In this document: one piece after another, positions 52,134 through 59,388 of the stretch
How positions within the stretch are numbered: position 1 is the stretch's first letter
Layout: every line of letters begins with the position of its first letter
DNA from: Acidovorax sp. YS12
GTDB lineage: Bacteria; Pseudomonadota; Gammaproteobacteria; Burkholderiales; Burkholderiaceae_C
DNA length: 64,000 nucleotides
Reading direction: 5' to 3'
NCBI GenBank assembly: GCA_021496925.1
Contig: CP053915.1
Coordinates: 2,748,501-2,812,500 of the forward strand
Translations under genes and position numbers: made by a program
The notes under the pieces: model-generated
What the model was told of the DNA's origin: nothing
Database searches by the model: none
Seen by the model: only the letters and a program-made list of their open reading frames with translations

Positions 52134-52910
52134 TTACCGCCCCAGGCAAAGGGCCTTGACGACCGGCCGGCGCAGCGGCGGCAGCAGCGCGAAGGCCGCC
52201 GCCAGCACATGGGTCAGGTAGTGGACCTTCCAGTGGCGCTTGCGGCCGTGCGCGGCCTTCCACACCACTTCGGCCACCTGCTGCGGCTGCACGTTGACGC
52301 CGGTGGAGCGCACGCTGTGCGCCTGCGTCGCGGCCGCCGTGACCATGGGTGTGTTGACGTAGGGCGCCATGACGTCGCTCACAGTGATGCCGTAGCGCTC
52401 CAGTTCGAGATCCAGCGCCTCCGTCAGCCCATGCACGGCATGCTTGCTGGCGGAATACACCGCCAGCTCCGGCATGCCATAGAGGGCCGAGGTCGAGCAC
52501 ATGGTCACGATGTGCGCGCCCGGCGTGGCGCGCAGCGCCGGCAGCGCGCAATGGATGCCGTTGAGCACGCCCTTGACGTTGATGTCCAGCGTCAGGTGCT
52601 GCTGCGCCAGCGGAATGTCCTCGTTGCGGCCCATGCGCAGGATGCCGGCGTTGTTGAAAAGGACATCGAGCCTGCCGCCCGTCCAGCGGGTGAAGGCGTC
52701 GATGGCGGCGCGGTACTGCGGAACATCGGTCACGTCGAGCGCCAGCGTGTGGCAGTGGTCCGCGCCGATCTCGCGCGCCAGTTGCGCCAGCCCCTCGGCG
52801 TCGATGTCGGCCAGGCCGACGTACCAGCCGCGCGCGGCGAACAGCAGTGCCGTCTGGCGGCCGATGCCGGAGGCGGCGCCGGTGATGAAGATGGATTTCC
52901 GCTGCGTCAT
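52134..52910 (-). CDS. Short-chain dehydrogenase/reductase (1)
   Basis: The product (258 residues) has the SDR cofactor motif TGAASGIGRQTA (residues ~10-21), NNAG at ~88 and the catalytic YSASK at ~153 with serine upstream in MCSTSALYG. The C-terminal ~40 residues (HYLTHVLAAAFALLPPLRRPVVKAL) are hydrophobic and basic, so membrane association is likely. It probably oxidises a hydroxy intermediate in the degradation operon. Confidence 0.87.
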   Translation of the reverse strand: MTQRKSIFITGAASGIGRQTALLFAARGWYVGLADIDAEGLAQLAREIGADHCHTLALDVTDVPQYRAAIDAFTRWTGGRLDVLFNNAGILRMGRNEDIPLAQQHLTLDINVKGVLNGIHCALPALRATPGAHIVTMCSTSALYGMPELAVYSASKHAVHGLTEALDLELERYGITVSDVMAPYVNTPMVTAAATQAHSVRSTGVNVQPQQVAEVVWKAAHGRKRHWKVHYLTHVLAAAFALLPPLRRPVVKALCLGR

Positions 52911-52937
52911 GACCGTTCCTGTCTGGGTAGCCCGGTG

Positions 52938-53100
52938 ATCCATGGCGCTACAGCGCACGAACCTGGCGCGGCCCAGGCCAGCGGACGCCGCGCAAGGGCC
53001 GTCCCGCCGCGCTGGCGTCGTCCCCCTGCCCGCATGGCACCGCCATGCGAGAGCGGGGGGAAGGCCCGCAGGGCCTCAGGGGGGTGTTGCTTCATCTCAG
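52938..53100 (+). repeat. Repeat family B copy
   Basis: A 163-bp copy running from ATCCATGGCG to TTCATCTCAG, closely similar to 35938-36112 including the CATGCGAGAGCGGGGGGAAG core. It fills the gap between the two SDR genes of one operon, so it must be tolerated within the transcript. Confidence 0.65.
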
Positions 53101-53858
53101 CGCGCGGTGTAGCCGCCATCGATGACCAGCTCCGCACCCGTCATGTAGCGCGACTCGTCCGACGCCATGAACACCAGCGCCGGCGCGATCTCATCGGCCA
53201 GCGCGAGGCGGCCCAGCGGAATGCGGCTGACGATGTCGGCCTGCAGCGCCTGCGCTACGTCGGCGGGCATGGCGGCCAGCGCGCCGGTGACCATGGGCGT
53301 GGCGATGTAGCCGAGGTGCAGCGAGTTCACGCGGATGCCATAGCCCTGCGCGGCGCAGTGCAGCGCGGCGGATTTGGTCAGCAGGCGCACGCCGCCCTTG
53401 CTGGCGTTGTAGGCCGCCAGGTTGGGCTCGCCGACGATGCCTTCGATGGAAGACACGTTGATGATCGAGCCGCCCCGCTCCTTCATGGTGGCGATGGCCT
53501 TTTGCGTGCCGAGGAAGACGCCGTCGAGGTTGATCTCCAGCACGGCGCGCCAGTCCTGCAGGCTGGCATCCTCGATGCTGCCCAGCCGCCCCACGCCAGC
53601 GTTGTTGACCAGCACGTCCAGCGCCCCCGCCGCAGCGATCACGCGGTCCCAGTCAGCCTCCTGCGTCACGTCATGCGCCAGTGCCACCGCATCGTGGCCC
53701 GCCGCGCAGAGGCGCTGGGCCTCGGCCTGCACCCGGGCGTGGTCGATGTCGGTCAGCACGACGCGCGCGCCCTCTTGCGCAAAACATTGCGCGGTGGCCA
53801 GGCCCAGGCCGCTGCCCGCGCCGGTGATCAGGGCCGTCTTGCCTTGCAGTCGGTTCAT
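53097..53858 (-). CDS. Short-chain dehydrogenase/reductase (2)
   Basis: The product (253 residues) is a classical SDR: TGAGSGLGLATA (residues ~12-23), NNAGVG (~87), serine in NVSSIEG (~138), YNASKGG (~151) and the C-terminal SRYMTGAELVIDGGYTAR. It resembles cyclopentanol and hydroxysteroid dehydrogenases. Located 30 bp after the ligase gene, it likely handles a cyclic or 3-hydroxyacyl intermediate with NAD(H). Confidence 0.9.
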   Translation of the reverse strand: MNRLQGKTALITGAGSGLGLATAQCFAQEGARVVLTDIDHARVQAEAQRLCAAGHDAVALAHDVTQEADWDRVIAAAGALDVLVNNAGVGRLGSIEDASLQDWRAVLEINLDGVFLGTQKAIATMKERGGSIINVSSIEGIVGEPNLAAYNASKGGVRLLTKSAALHCAAQGYGIRVNSLHLGYIATPMVTGALAAMPADVAQALQADIVSRIPLGRLALADEIAPALVFMASDESRYMTGAELVIDGGYTAR

Positions 53859-53888
53859 CTTTGTCTCCTTGGGTGTATTGAAGGGGGT

Positions 53889-55496
53889 TCAGCCTGCGCG
53901 CCGGTGCATGGCCTGCGGCTCGCGTTCGAAGGCTTCGAGCAGAAAACGGTCCTGCGGCTTCTCCGACGCGGTCTTTGGAATCTGCGCCAGCACCTGGATG
54001 CCATCAGGCACCATGCCCGCCTCCAACTGCTGGCGGCAAATGGCGAAGAGTTGCTGCGCGTCGAACGCCGCCGCGTCCTTGGGCACCACGGCGGCCACGA
54101 CTTCCTTCTCGCCCGGTGCCAGCCGCGCGCTGGCGATGCCGTAGACGTACACGTCGTCCACCAGGCCGGATTCGGCGATGGCCTTCTCGATGAAGGCGGT
54201 GGCGATGAACTCGCCGTTGCGCCGGATGCCGCTGCCCTGGCGGTAGTCGAAGTAGAGCCAGCCCTCGGCGTCCTCGTGCACCACGTCGCCCATGTGCAGC
54301 CAGCCGTCGGCGCATTTCTTCGCGGAAGCCTCGGGGTTGCCGAAGTACTCCACGGCAAAGGGCTCGCCGCTGGCATGGCGGAACAGCAGCTCACCCTGCT
54401 GGCCGCGCGGCACGTCGTTGCCCGCCTCATCCACGATGCGGTGGCGCAGCGTGGGCGGCGGTTGGCCGATGCTGCCCACCGGGCCCTGGCCGGGATAGTT
54501 GAAGGTGAGCCCTCCTTCGGCCGCGCCGTAGAACTCCAGGATCTGCACGCCGAAGCGCTTCTGGAAGTCCTGCCAGATCGCCGCTGGCATGCCCGCCGAG
54601 ATGACGAAGCGCACCGGGTTGTCGGCATCGCTGGCCTGGGGCGGCTCGGCATAGACCGCCGTGGTCATGCCGCCCAGCAGCGTGAAGCTGGTGGCGCCGT
54701 AGCGGCGCGTGATGTCCCACAGGCGCGACTTGGTGAAGCGCCGCGAGAGCACGCAGCGCAGGCGGCAGGCCAGCGCCGCGCCCAGGGTGAGGAGCTGGGC
54801 GTTGGCGTGTGTGAGCGACAGGCCGGAGTACAGCACGTCGTCCGCGCGGTAGCCAAACAGGCGCAGCGCCAGCGCCGCCGTTTCGCAGTAGCGCCGGTGC
54901 GTCAGCACGATGCCCTTGGGGTCGCCCGTGGTGCCGGAGGTGAAGATGAGTTCGAGCGCACTGTCCGGGTCGGTGGTCAGGATGGGCAGATCGGGCGGGG
55001 CCAGCGGCGCGGCGGCCTCCCAATCCACCACGCCGTCCCAGGCGGACAGGGGCCGGTCGCCCTCGTCGGTGGCAAAGGCCATCACCCAGCGCAGGCCGCC
55101 CAACCGTGGGCGCAGCGGCTGCAAATGGGGCAGCGCGTAGTCGGCGGCGAAGGCGGCGCTGCACTGGCTGCTCGCCAGCAGGAAGTGCAGCTTGTCGCCC
55201 TTGGTGCGCGCGTCGATGGGCACCACGGCGGCGCCCACGATGCTGGCGGCCACCATGGCCTCGACGAACTCGGCGTGGTTGGCCATGAGCAGCGCGATGC
55301 GTTCACCGGGCTGGATGCCCAGATCGAGCATGACTTGGGCCATGCGCCGCCCGTTGTCCCAGAGCTGGCGGTAGCTACGCACCTCGTCGGCGCGCGTGCC
55401 GCCGCCGCCCTCGATGGTCAGCACCGCGAAGTCCGGCAGCTCGGCGGCGCGGTTGGCCACCATGCCCGCCAGGATGTTGTCTGCGTATGCGGTCAT
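53889..55496 (-). CDS. Acyl-CoA synthetase (AMP-forming)
   Basis: The product (535 residues) is an ANL-superfamily acid:CoA ligase. The P-loop is IFTSGTTGDPKGIVL (residue ~184), EFYGAAEGGLTF is the A5 region, GWLHMGDVVHEDAEGWLYFDYR the A7/A8 region, and a C-terminal KTASEKPQDRFL carries the A10 lysine or its neighbour. It activates the free acid that feeds the acyl-CoA dehydrogenase and thiolase of the operon, from which it is separated by 13 bp. Start at 55496 gives the normal N-terminus. Confidence 0.9.
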   Translation of the reverse strand: MTAYADNILAGMVANRAAELPDFAVLTIEGGGGTRADEVRSYRQLWDNGRRMAQVMLDLGIQPGERIALLMANHAEFVEAMVAASIVGAAVVPIDARTKGDKLHFLLASSQCSAAFAADYALPHLQPLRPRLGGLRWVMAFATDEGDRPLSAWDGVVDWEAAAPLAPPDLPILTTDPDSALELIFTSGTTGDPKGIVLTHRRYCETAALALRLFGYRADDVLYSGLSLTHANAQLLTLGAALACRLRCVLSRRFTKSRLWDITRRYGATSFTLLGGMTTAVYAEPPQASDADNPVRFVISAGMPAAIWQDFQKRFGVQILEFYGAAEGGLTFNYPGQGPVGSIGQPPPTLRHRIVDEAGNDVPRGQQGELLFRHASGEPFAVEYFGNPEASAKKCADGWLHMGDVVHEDAEGWLYFDYRQGSGIRRNGEFIATAFIEKAIAESGLVDDVYVYGIASARLAPGEKEVVAAVVPKDAAAFDAQQLFAICRQQLEAGMVPDGIQVLAQIPKTASEKPQDRFLLEAFEREPQAMHRRAG

Positions 55497-55509
55497 TGGT
55501 GTTCCCTCT

Positions 55510-56748
55510 TCAACGGCCCAGCAGCGTGAGGCAGGCCACGGCCTCCTCCACGCCCGCCAGGCCACCGCCGTTTTCCGCCAGCGCGATGCGCGCGCCCGGC
55601 ACCTGGCGCGCCCCGGCCTCGCCGCGCAACTGCGTGACCAGTTCAAAGACCTGCCCCAGCCCCGTCGCGCCGATGGGGTGGCCCTTGCTCTCCAGCCCGC
55701 CCGAGGGGTTGATGGGGATGCGCCCGCCCAGCGTGGTTTCGCCGCGCTCGGCGGCGGGGCCGCCCTGGCCTGGGGGCACCAGGCCCAGCAGTTCGGACTG
55801 CAGGATCTCGCCGATGGCGGTGGCGTCGTGCACCTCGGCCACGCCCACGTCCTGCGGGGCCACGCCCGCCTGTTCGTAGAGCCGGTGCGCGGCCTTGCGC
55901 ACCAGGTGGTTCTCCAAGTCGGCGGCCTCGCGCTCGCTGCCGGTTTGCAGCACGCAGCCCAGCACGCGGATGGCGCGACGCGCGTCGCCCCGCAGGCGCG
56001 CCAGGCCCGCCGCGTTGCAGACGATGGCCGCCGCCGCGCCGTCGCTCACCGGCGAGCACATGGGCAGCGTGAGCGGGTAGCTGATGGGCGGCGCGGCCAG
56101 CACCTGCTCGACGTTCATCGCCTCGCGGTACTGCGCCAGCGGGTTGTGCACCGAGTGCGCGTGGTTCTTGGCCGCCACCGCTGCGAACTGCCGCTGCGTG
56201 GTGCCGAAGGCGCGCATGTGCAGGCGGCCCATGGCAGCGTAGATGTCCATGAACACGCTGTACGGGCGCGGCGACTGGCTGCCCGGCGGCGGCGCGACGC
56301 CCTCGCCCATGGCAAGCAGGCGGGCCTTGCCAGCCTCGGTGTCGTGCACGTCCCAGGCACCGTCGAAGGCGGCGAACATGCGCGCCTTGTCGTCGCTGCA
56401 CATCTTCTCGGCGCCCACGGCCAGCACCACGTCGGCCGCGCCGCTTTGCACGTGCTGCACGGCCAGGTGCAGCGCCGTGCTGGCGCTGGCGCAGGCGTTC
56501 TCCACGTTGACCACGGGGATGCCCCGCACCCCCATGGCGCGCAGCGCGAGCTGGCCGCGCACCATGTGCTGGCCTTCCATGTGGCCCTGCGTGGCGTTGG
56601 CGAAGTAGGCGGCCTGGAGCTGGGCGCGCTCGCACCCGGCGTCCCGCAGCGCGGCCTCCACAGCCTGGCGCGTGAGGTCTTTCACGCTCCAGGCCAGGTG
56701 GCGGCCGAATGGCGTCATGCCGGCGCCGGCGATGTAGATCGAATCCAC
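55510..56748 (-). CDS. SCP-x-type thiolase (lipid-transfer thiolase family)
   Basis: The product (412 residues from the GTG at 56748) resembles SCP-x/lipid-transfer thiolases used in steroid and branched side-chain cleavage. VYIAGAGMTPFGRH-like N-terminus, nucleophile region VENACASASTALHLA (residue ~85), EVHDATAIGE near 315 and NPSGGLESKGHPIGATGLGQ near 355 are visible. A TTG four codons earlier (56760) is possible, but GGAA spacing favours the GTG. It sits between the saccharopine-dehydrogenase-like and ligase genes, with a family A hairpin upstream. Confidence 0.87.
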   Translation of the reverse strand: MDSIYIAGAGMTPFGRHLAWSVKDLTRQAVEAALRDAGCERAQLQAAYFANATQGHMEGQHMVRGQLALRAMGVRGIPVVNVENACASASTALHLAVQHVQSGAADVVLAVGAEKMCSDDKARMFAAFDGAWDVHDTEAGKARLLAMGEGVAPPPGSQSPRPYSVFMDIYAAMGRLHMRAFGTTQRQFAAVAAKNHAHSVHNPLAQYREAMNVEQVLAAPPISYPLTLPMCSPVSDGAAAAIVCNAAGLARLRGDARRAIRVLGCVLQTGSEREAADLENHLVRKAAHRLYEQAGVAPQDVGVAEVHDATAIGEILQSELLGLVPPGQGGPAAERGETTLGGRIPINPSGGLESKGHPIGATGLGQVFELVTQLRGEAGARQVPGARIALAENGGGLAGVEEAVACLTLLGR

Positions 56749-56778
56749 GGTGTATTCCAAAAAATATAGGTCAAATCG

Positions 56779-56814
56779 GCCTCCAGCGCTTATGCATCAA
56801 GCGATGGCAGCTAT
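56779..56814. repeat. Repeat family A hairpin inside an operon
   Basis: An imperfect copy (GGCCTCCAGCGCTT ... AAGCGATGGCAGCTATC) lies in the 79-bp gap between two genes of the degradation operon. As a leaky attenuator or mRNA-processing site it could lower expression of downstream genes. Confidence 0.5.
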
Positions 56815-56827
56815 CAATAAGGGAGCA

Positions 56828-57943
56828 TCAGAGGCGCTGGACTTCCCAGGACAGGTAGCCCTCGTCCGCCTGCGCCGCGAGCAGCTGGCGCGCGCCCAGG
56901 ATGCGCGCGCCCGAGCCGAAGCCCACGGCCTTGAGCCGTTTGCCCAGCACGCGCTGCGCGGCCTCGGCGGCGAACACGCCGGTCTGCGCATAGGCGCAGC
57001 CGCCGCGCAGAATCACGCTGACCGCCTGCGTGTTGCCGCGCGCCTGGCACGACACCATGCCGCGGTGGATCTCCGGCGTCTCGCGCGGCGGCTCGGCCTG
57101 GGTGATCTGCTGGCCGATGGCGTTGGTCACCAGTTCCTGCGCGGCGGCGTCCAGGTGGCGGTGGTCTTTCTCGAACTGCTGCAGGATGCCCAGCACGGTC
57201 ATCATCATTTCCTGGTTGCCCAGGGAGAACAGCACCTGGCAGTTCTTCACGCGCGGATCCCCGTGGTACCACACGGGCTCGCCCGCGCCGCCCCAGGGCA
57301 TCCCCTTGACGATGCGGTGCACGCCGGGCACCACCACGTCATAGGCCTGCGCCCAGGGCCACTGCACCAATTCGCCGCCCTGCAGGTGGTACATGGGCTT
57401 GGTACACATGCGCAGGAAGGACATGGTCGAGGCCACGCTGATCTGCGCGTCGCCGTAGTACATCAGGTCCAGCGTGTCGATGCCGGGGGTCTCCAGCGCG
57501 ATCTCGGCGGCGATGGCGCCCTCGGTCCACATGTACGAATTGGCCGGGCACAGCGCCAGCTCCTTGCGCGCGAACGCGGCGCCGTACTCCTTTTGCAGGA
57601 ACAGCATCCAGTCCGTCTCGCCCGTGGTGTCGAAGTAGTGGCAGCCCGCGTCCAGCGCCGCCTGCACCACCGGCTCGCCCAGTTGCATGAAGGGGCCGAC
57701 GATGTTGAGCACCACCTTGCGGCCGCGCAGCAGCTCAGTGAGGCTGGCGCGGTCGTGCGCCACGCCCACGCACTGGTAGTCGTGGCCTTCGAGTTCGGGA
57801 ATCGCGGCCATCTCGGCTTTCAAACGATCGGCATTGCGCCCGGCCGCGATGAAGGGAATGCCGCGCTCGGCGAGCTTCCAGGCGGCGAGCTTGCCGGTGT
57901 AGCCGCTGGCGCCGTAGAGGACGACTTGGTATTGCGTTGTCAT
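56828..57943 (-). CDS. Saccharopine-dehydrogenase-like oxidoreductase
   Basis: The product (371 residues) has an N-terminal Rossmann motif VVLYGASGYTGKLAAWKLAERG (residues ~6-27) and the VVLNIVGPFMQLGEPVVQAALDAGCHYFDTTGE signature of the saccharopine-dehydrogenase-like family, which includes trans-acting enoyl reductases. Its place 25 bp after an acyl-CoA dehydrogenase gene rules out lysine metabolism as the obvious role and suggests reduction of an enoyl or similar CoA/thioester intermediate. No exact activity can be stated. Confidence 0.82.
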   Translation of the reverse strand: MTTQYQVVLYGASGYTGKLAAWKLAERGIPFIAAGRNADRLKAEMAAIPELEGHDYQCVGVAHDRASLTELLRGRKVVLNIVGPFMQLGEPVVQAALDAGCHYFDTTGETDWMLFLQKEYGAAFARKELALCPANSYMWTEGAIAAEIALETPGIDTLDLMYYGDAQISVASTMSFLRMCTKPMYHLQGGELVQWPWAQAYDVVVPGVHRIVKGMPWGGAGEPVWYHGDPRVKNCQVLFSLGNQEMMMTVLGILQQFEKDHRHLDAAAQELVTNAIGQQITQAEPPRETPEIHRGMVSCQARGNTQAVSVILRGGCAYAQTGVFAAEAAQRVLGKRLKAVGFGSGARILGARQLLAAQADEGYLSWEVQRL

Positions 57944-57968
57944 GGTGTGGGTCTCCTTGTGGTGTGGC

Positions 57969-59204
57969 TCAGAGCAGGTCGGGGTCGATGAGGTGGTAGC
58001 CGCCCTTGATGGCGAGGATTTCGTTGCACCCGTCCTCGATGAGCGAGGCGCGCGCGTCGCGCAGGATTTTTTCCACCGGGTAGTCGCGCGCCAGGCCATT
58101 GCCGCCGTGCATCTGCACCGATTCGCTGGCCACCTCGAACGCCGTCTGCGTGGCCGTCACCTTGGCCGCCATGGCCGCCTGCAGCGCCATCACCGGGGCC
58201 TGGAAGTTGTAGTGCAGCACCCGGCGCGAGAGCGCGCACGATGCCTCCACCTTGCGGAACATGTGGAACAGCCGCTGCGCCACCGCCTGGTGGCGGATGA
58301 TGGGCACGCCGCCGGCCTTGCGCTCGTGCGCGTAGCCCAGCGCCAGGTCGTAGGCCGAGCGCGCGCAGCCGGTGAAGACCGCCGACATCAGCCCGTTGGC
58401 CAGCGTGTGCACCAGGTAGGTGGCCTGCTGGTATTGCTCCGGCCCGGCCAGCAAATGTGCCTTGGACAGGCGCACGTTGTCGAAGTAGATCTCGCCCTGG
58501 TTGAGCGCGCGTTGGCCCATCTTGTCCAGCGGCTTGCCGCGCGTGATGCCGCGCGCGTCCATGGGCACGATGACCACGGCGCCGTGCTGCGTGTCCGGCC
58601 CGCTGCCGCTGTCGCAGGCGGCGTAGAGGATGCCGACCTGGCCGATGGTGCCGTTGGACACCCAGGCGGATTTCTGGCCGGTGATGACCAGCTCGTCGCC
58701 CCGGATCGTCACCACGCAGTTGGGCCGCCCGTACGCGCCCTGGGGGTGGAAGATCATGCGCGCCGGGTCCAGCGCGTCGCTGCCGTGGTCGGGCTCGGTG
58801 ATCATCCAGCAGCCCAGCTTGTCGTCCGTGGCGATGCCGCGGCAGAACGCATTGCCCAGGATGGCGCTGACGATGGCCGGGATCAGCCCCGCGCCGATCG
58901 AGATCGCCAAGCCCGAGTCGCCCCAGCCCAGCTCCTCGAACAGGATGGCCATGGTGCGGGCGCGCTCGGCAGGCTCCATGGCCAGCAAATCGTCCACGCC
59001 AAAGCCTAACGCGGCGAACTGGGCGTACACGCCCCACAGCGGCGAGCCGGGGGCAATCACCTCCTCGGGCGCCATGCGATCAAGTTCGCGGCCCACGGGG
59101 CGCAGCACCTCGCGGGCAAAGCGCCGCGCGGTGGCCTGGACGGCGGCGGCGGTGTCGGAAAAATCGGGCTCGGCGCCCAGCGGTGTCAAGGGAACGTAGG
59201 CCAT
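57969..59204 (-). CDS. Acyl-CoA dehydrogenase, first gene of degradation operon
   Basis: The product (411 residues) has the family segments CWMITEPDHGSDALDPARM (residues ~130-150), ITGQKSAWVSNGTI and the C-terminal MHGGNGLARDYPVEKILRDARASLIEDGCNEILAIKGG. ATG at 59204 has GGAGACATGC upstream. The C-terminal EDGCNEI replaces the usual EGTSEI, so the catalytic base may sit elsewhere. It is the promoter-proximal gene, divergent from the MalT-type regulator, and probably opens beta-oxidation of the unknown acid. Confidence 0.9.
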   Translation of the reverse strand: MAYVPLTPLGAEPDFSDTAAAVQATARRFAREVLRPVGRELDRMAPEEVIAPGSPLWGVYAQFAALGFGVDDLLAMEPAERARTMAILFEELGWGDSGLAISIGAGLIPAIVSAILGNAFCRGIATDDKLGCWMITEPDHGSDALDPARMIFHPQGAYGRPNCVVTIRGDELVITGQKSAWVSNGTIGQVGILYAACDSGSGPDTQHGAVVIVPMDARGITRGKPLDKMGQRALNQGEIYFDNVRLSKAHLLAGPEQYQQATYLVHTLANGLMSAVFTGCARSAYDLALGYAHERKAGGVPIIRHQAVAQRLFHMFRKVEASCALSRRVLHYNFQAPVMALQAAMAAKVTATQTAFEVASESVQMHGGNGLARDYPVEKILRDARASLIEDGCNEILAIKGGYHLIDPDLL

Positions 59205-59294
59205 GCATGTCTCCTGTCGTTGTGAGGGATGCCGGCACTGTAGAAACTGCATCCTGCCCGAGCCATCCCCCAGCAGGCGTGGCACTGGAACGCT

Positions 59295-59330
59295 GGCGGG
59301 GGATGGCGCGGGGGATGGCGCGGGGGATAC
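59295..59330. repeat. Short tandem repeat in divergent promoter region
   Basis: Three adjacent ~12-bp units of the type GCGCGGGGGATG lie between the acyl-CoA dehydrogenase and the LuxR-type regulator genes, with a fourth degenerate unit after them. Tandem regulator sites are possible. Confidence 0.45.
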
Positions 59331-59388
59331 GCCGGGTGATGGGGCAAGCCCTGTCACGGCCACGCCGCAGGCTGGCTAGACTGGCCCG

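Noticed and set aside
50577..55529. A 1650-codon open frame on the plus strand
   Set aside because: It runs across four genes on the minus strand and the family B repeat; its composition is that of a mirror frame.
3594..56814. Family A palindromes as CRISPR repeats
   Set aside because: Copies are single and scattered, not regularly spaced, and no cas gene is present.
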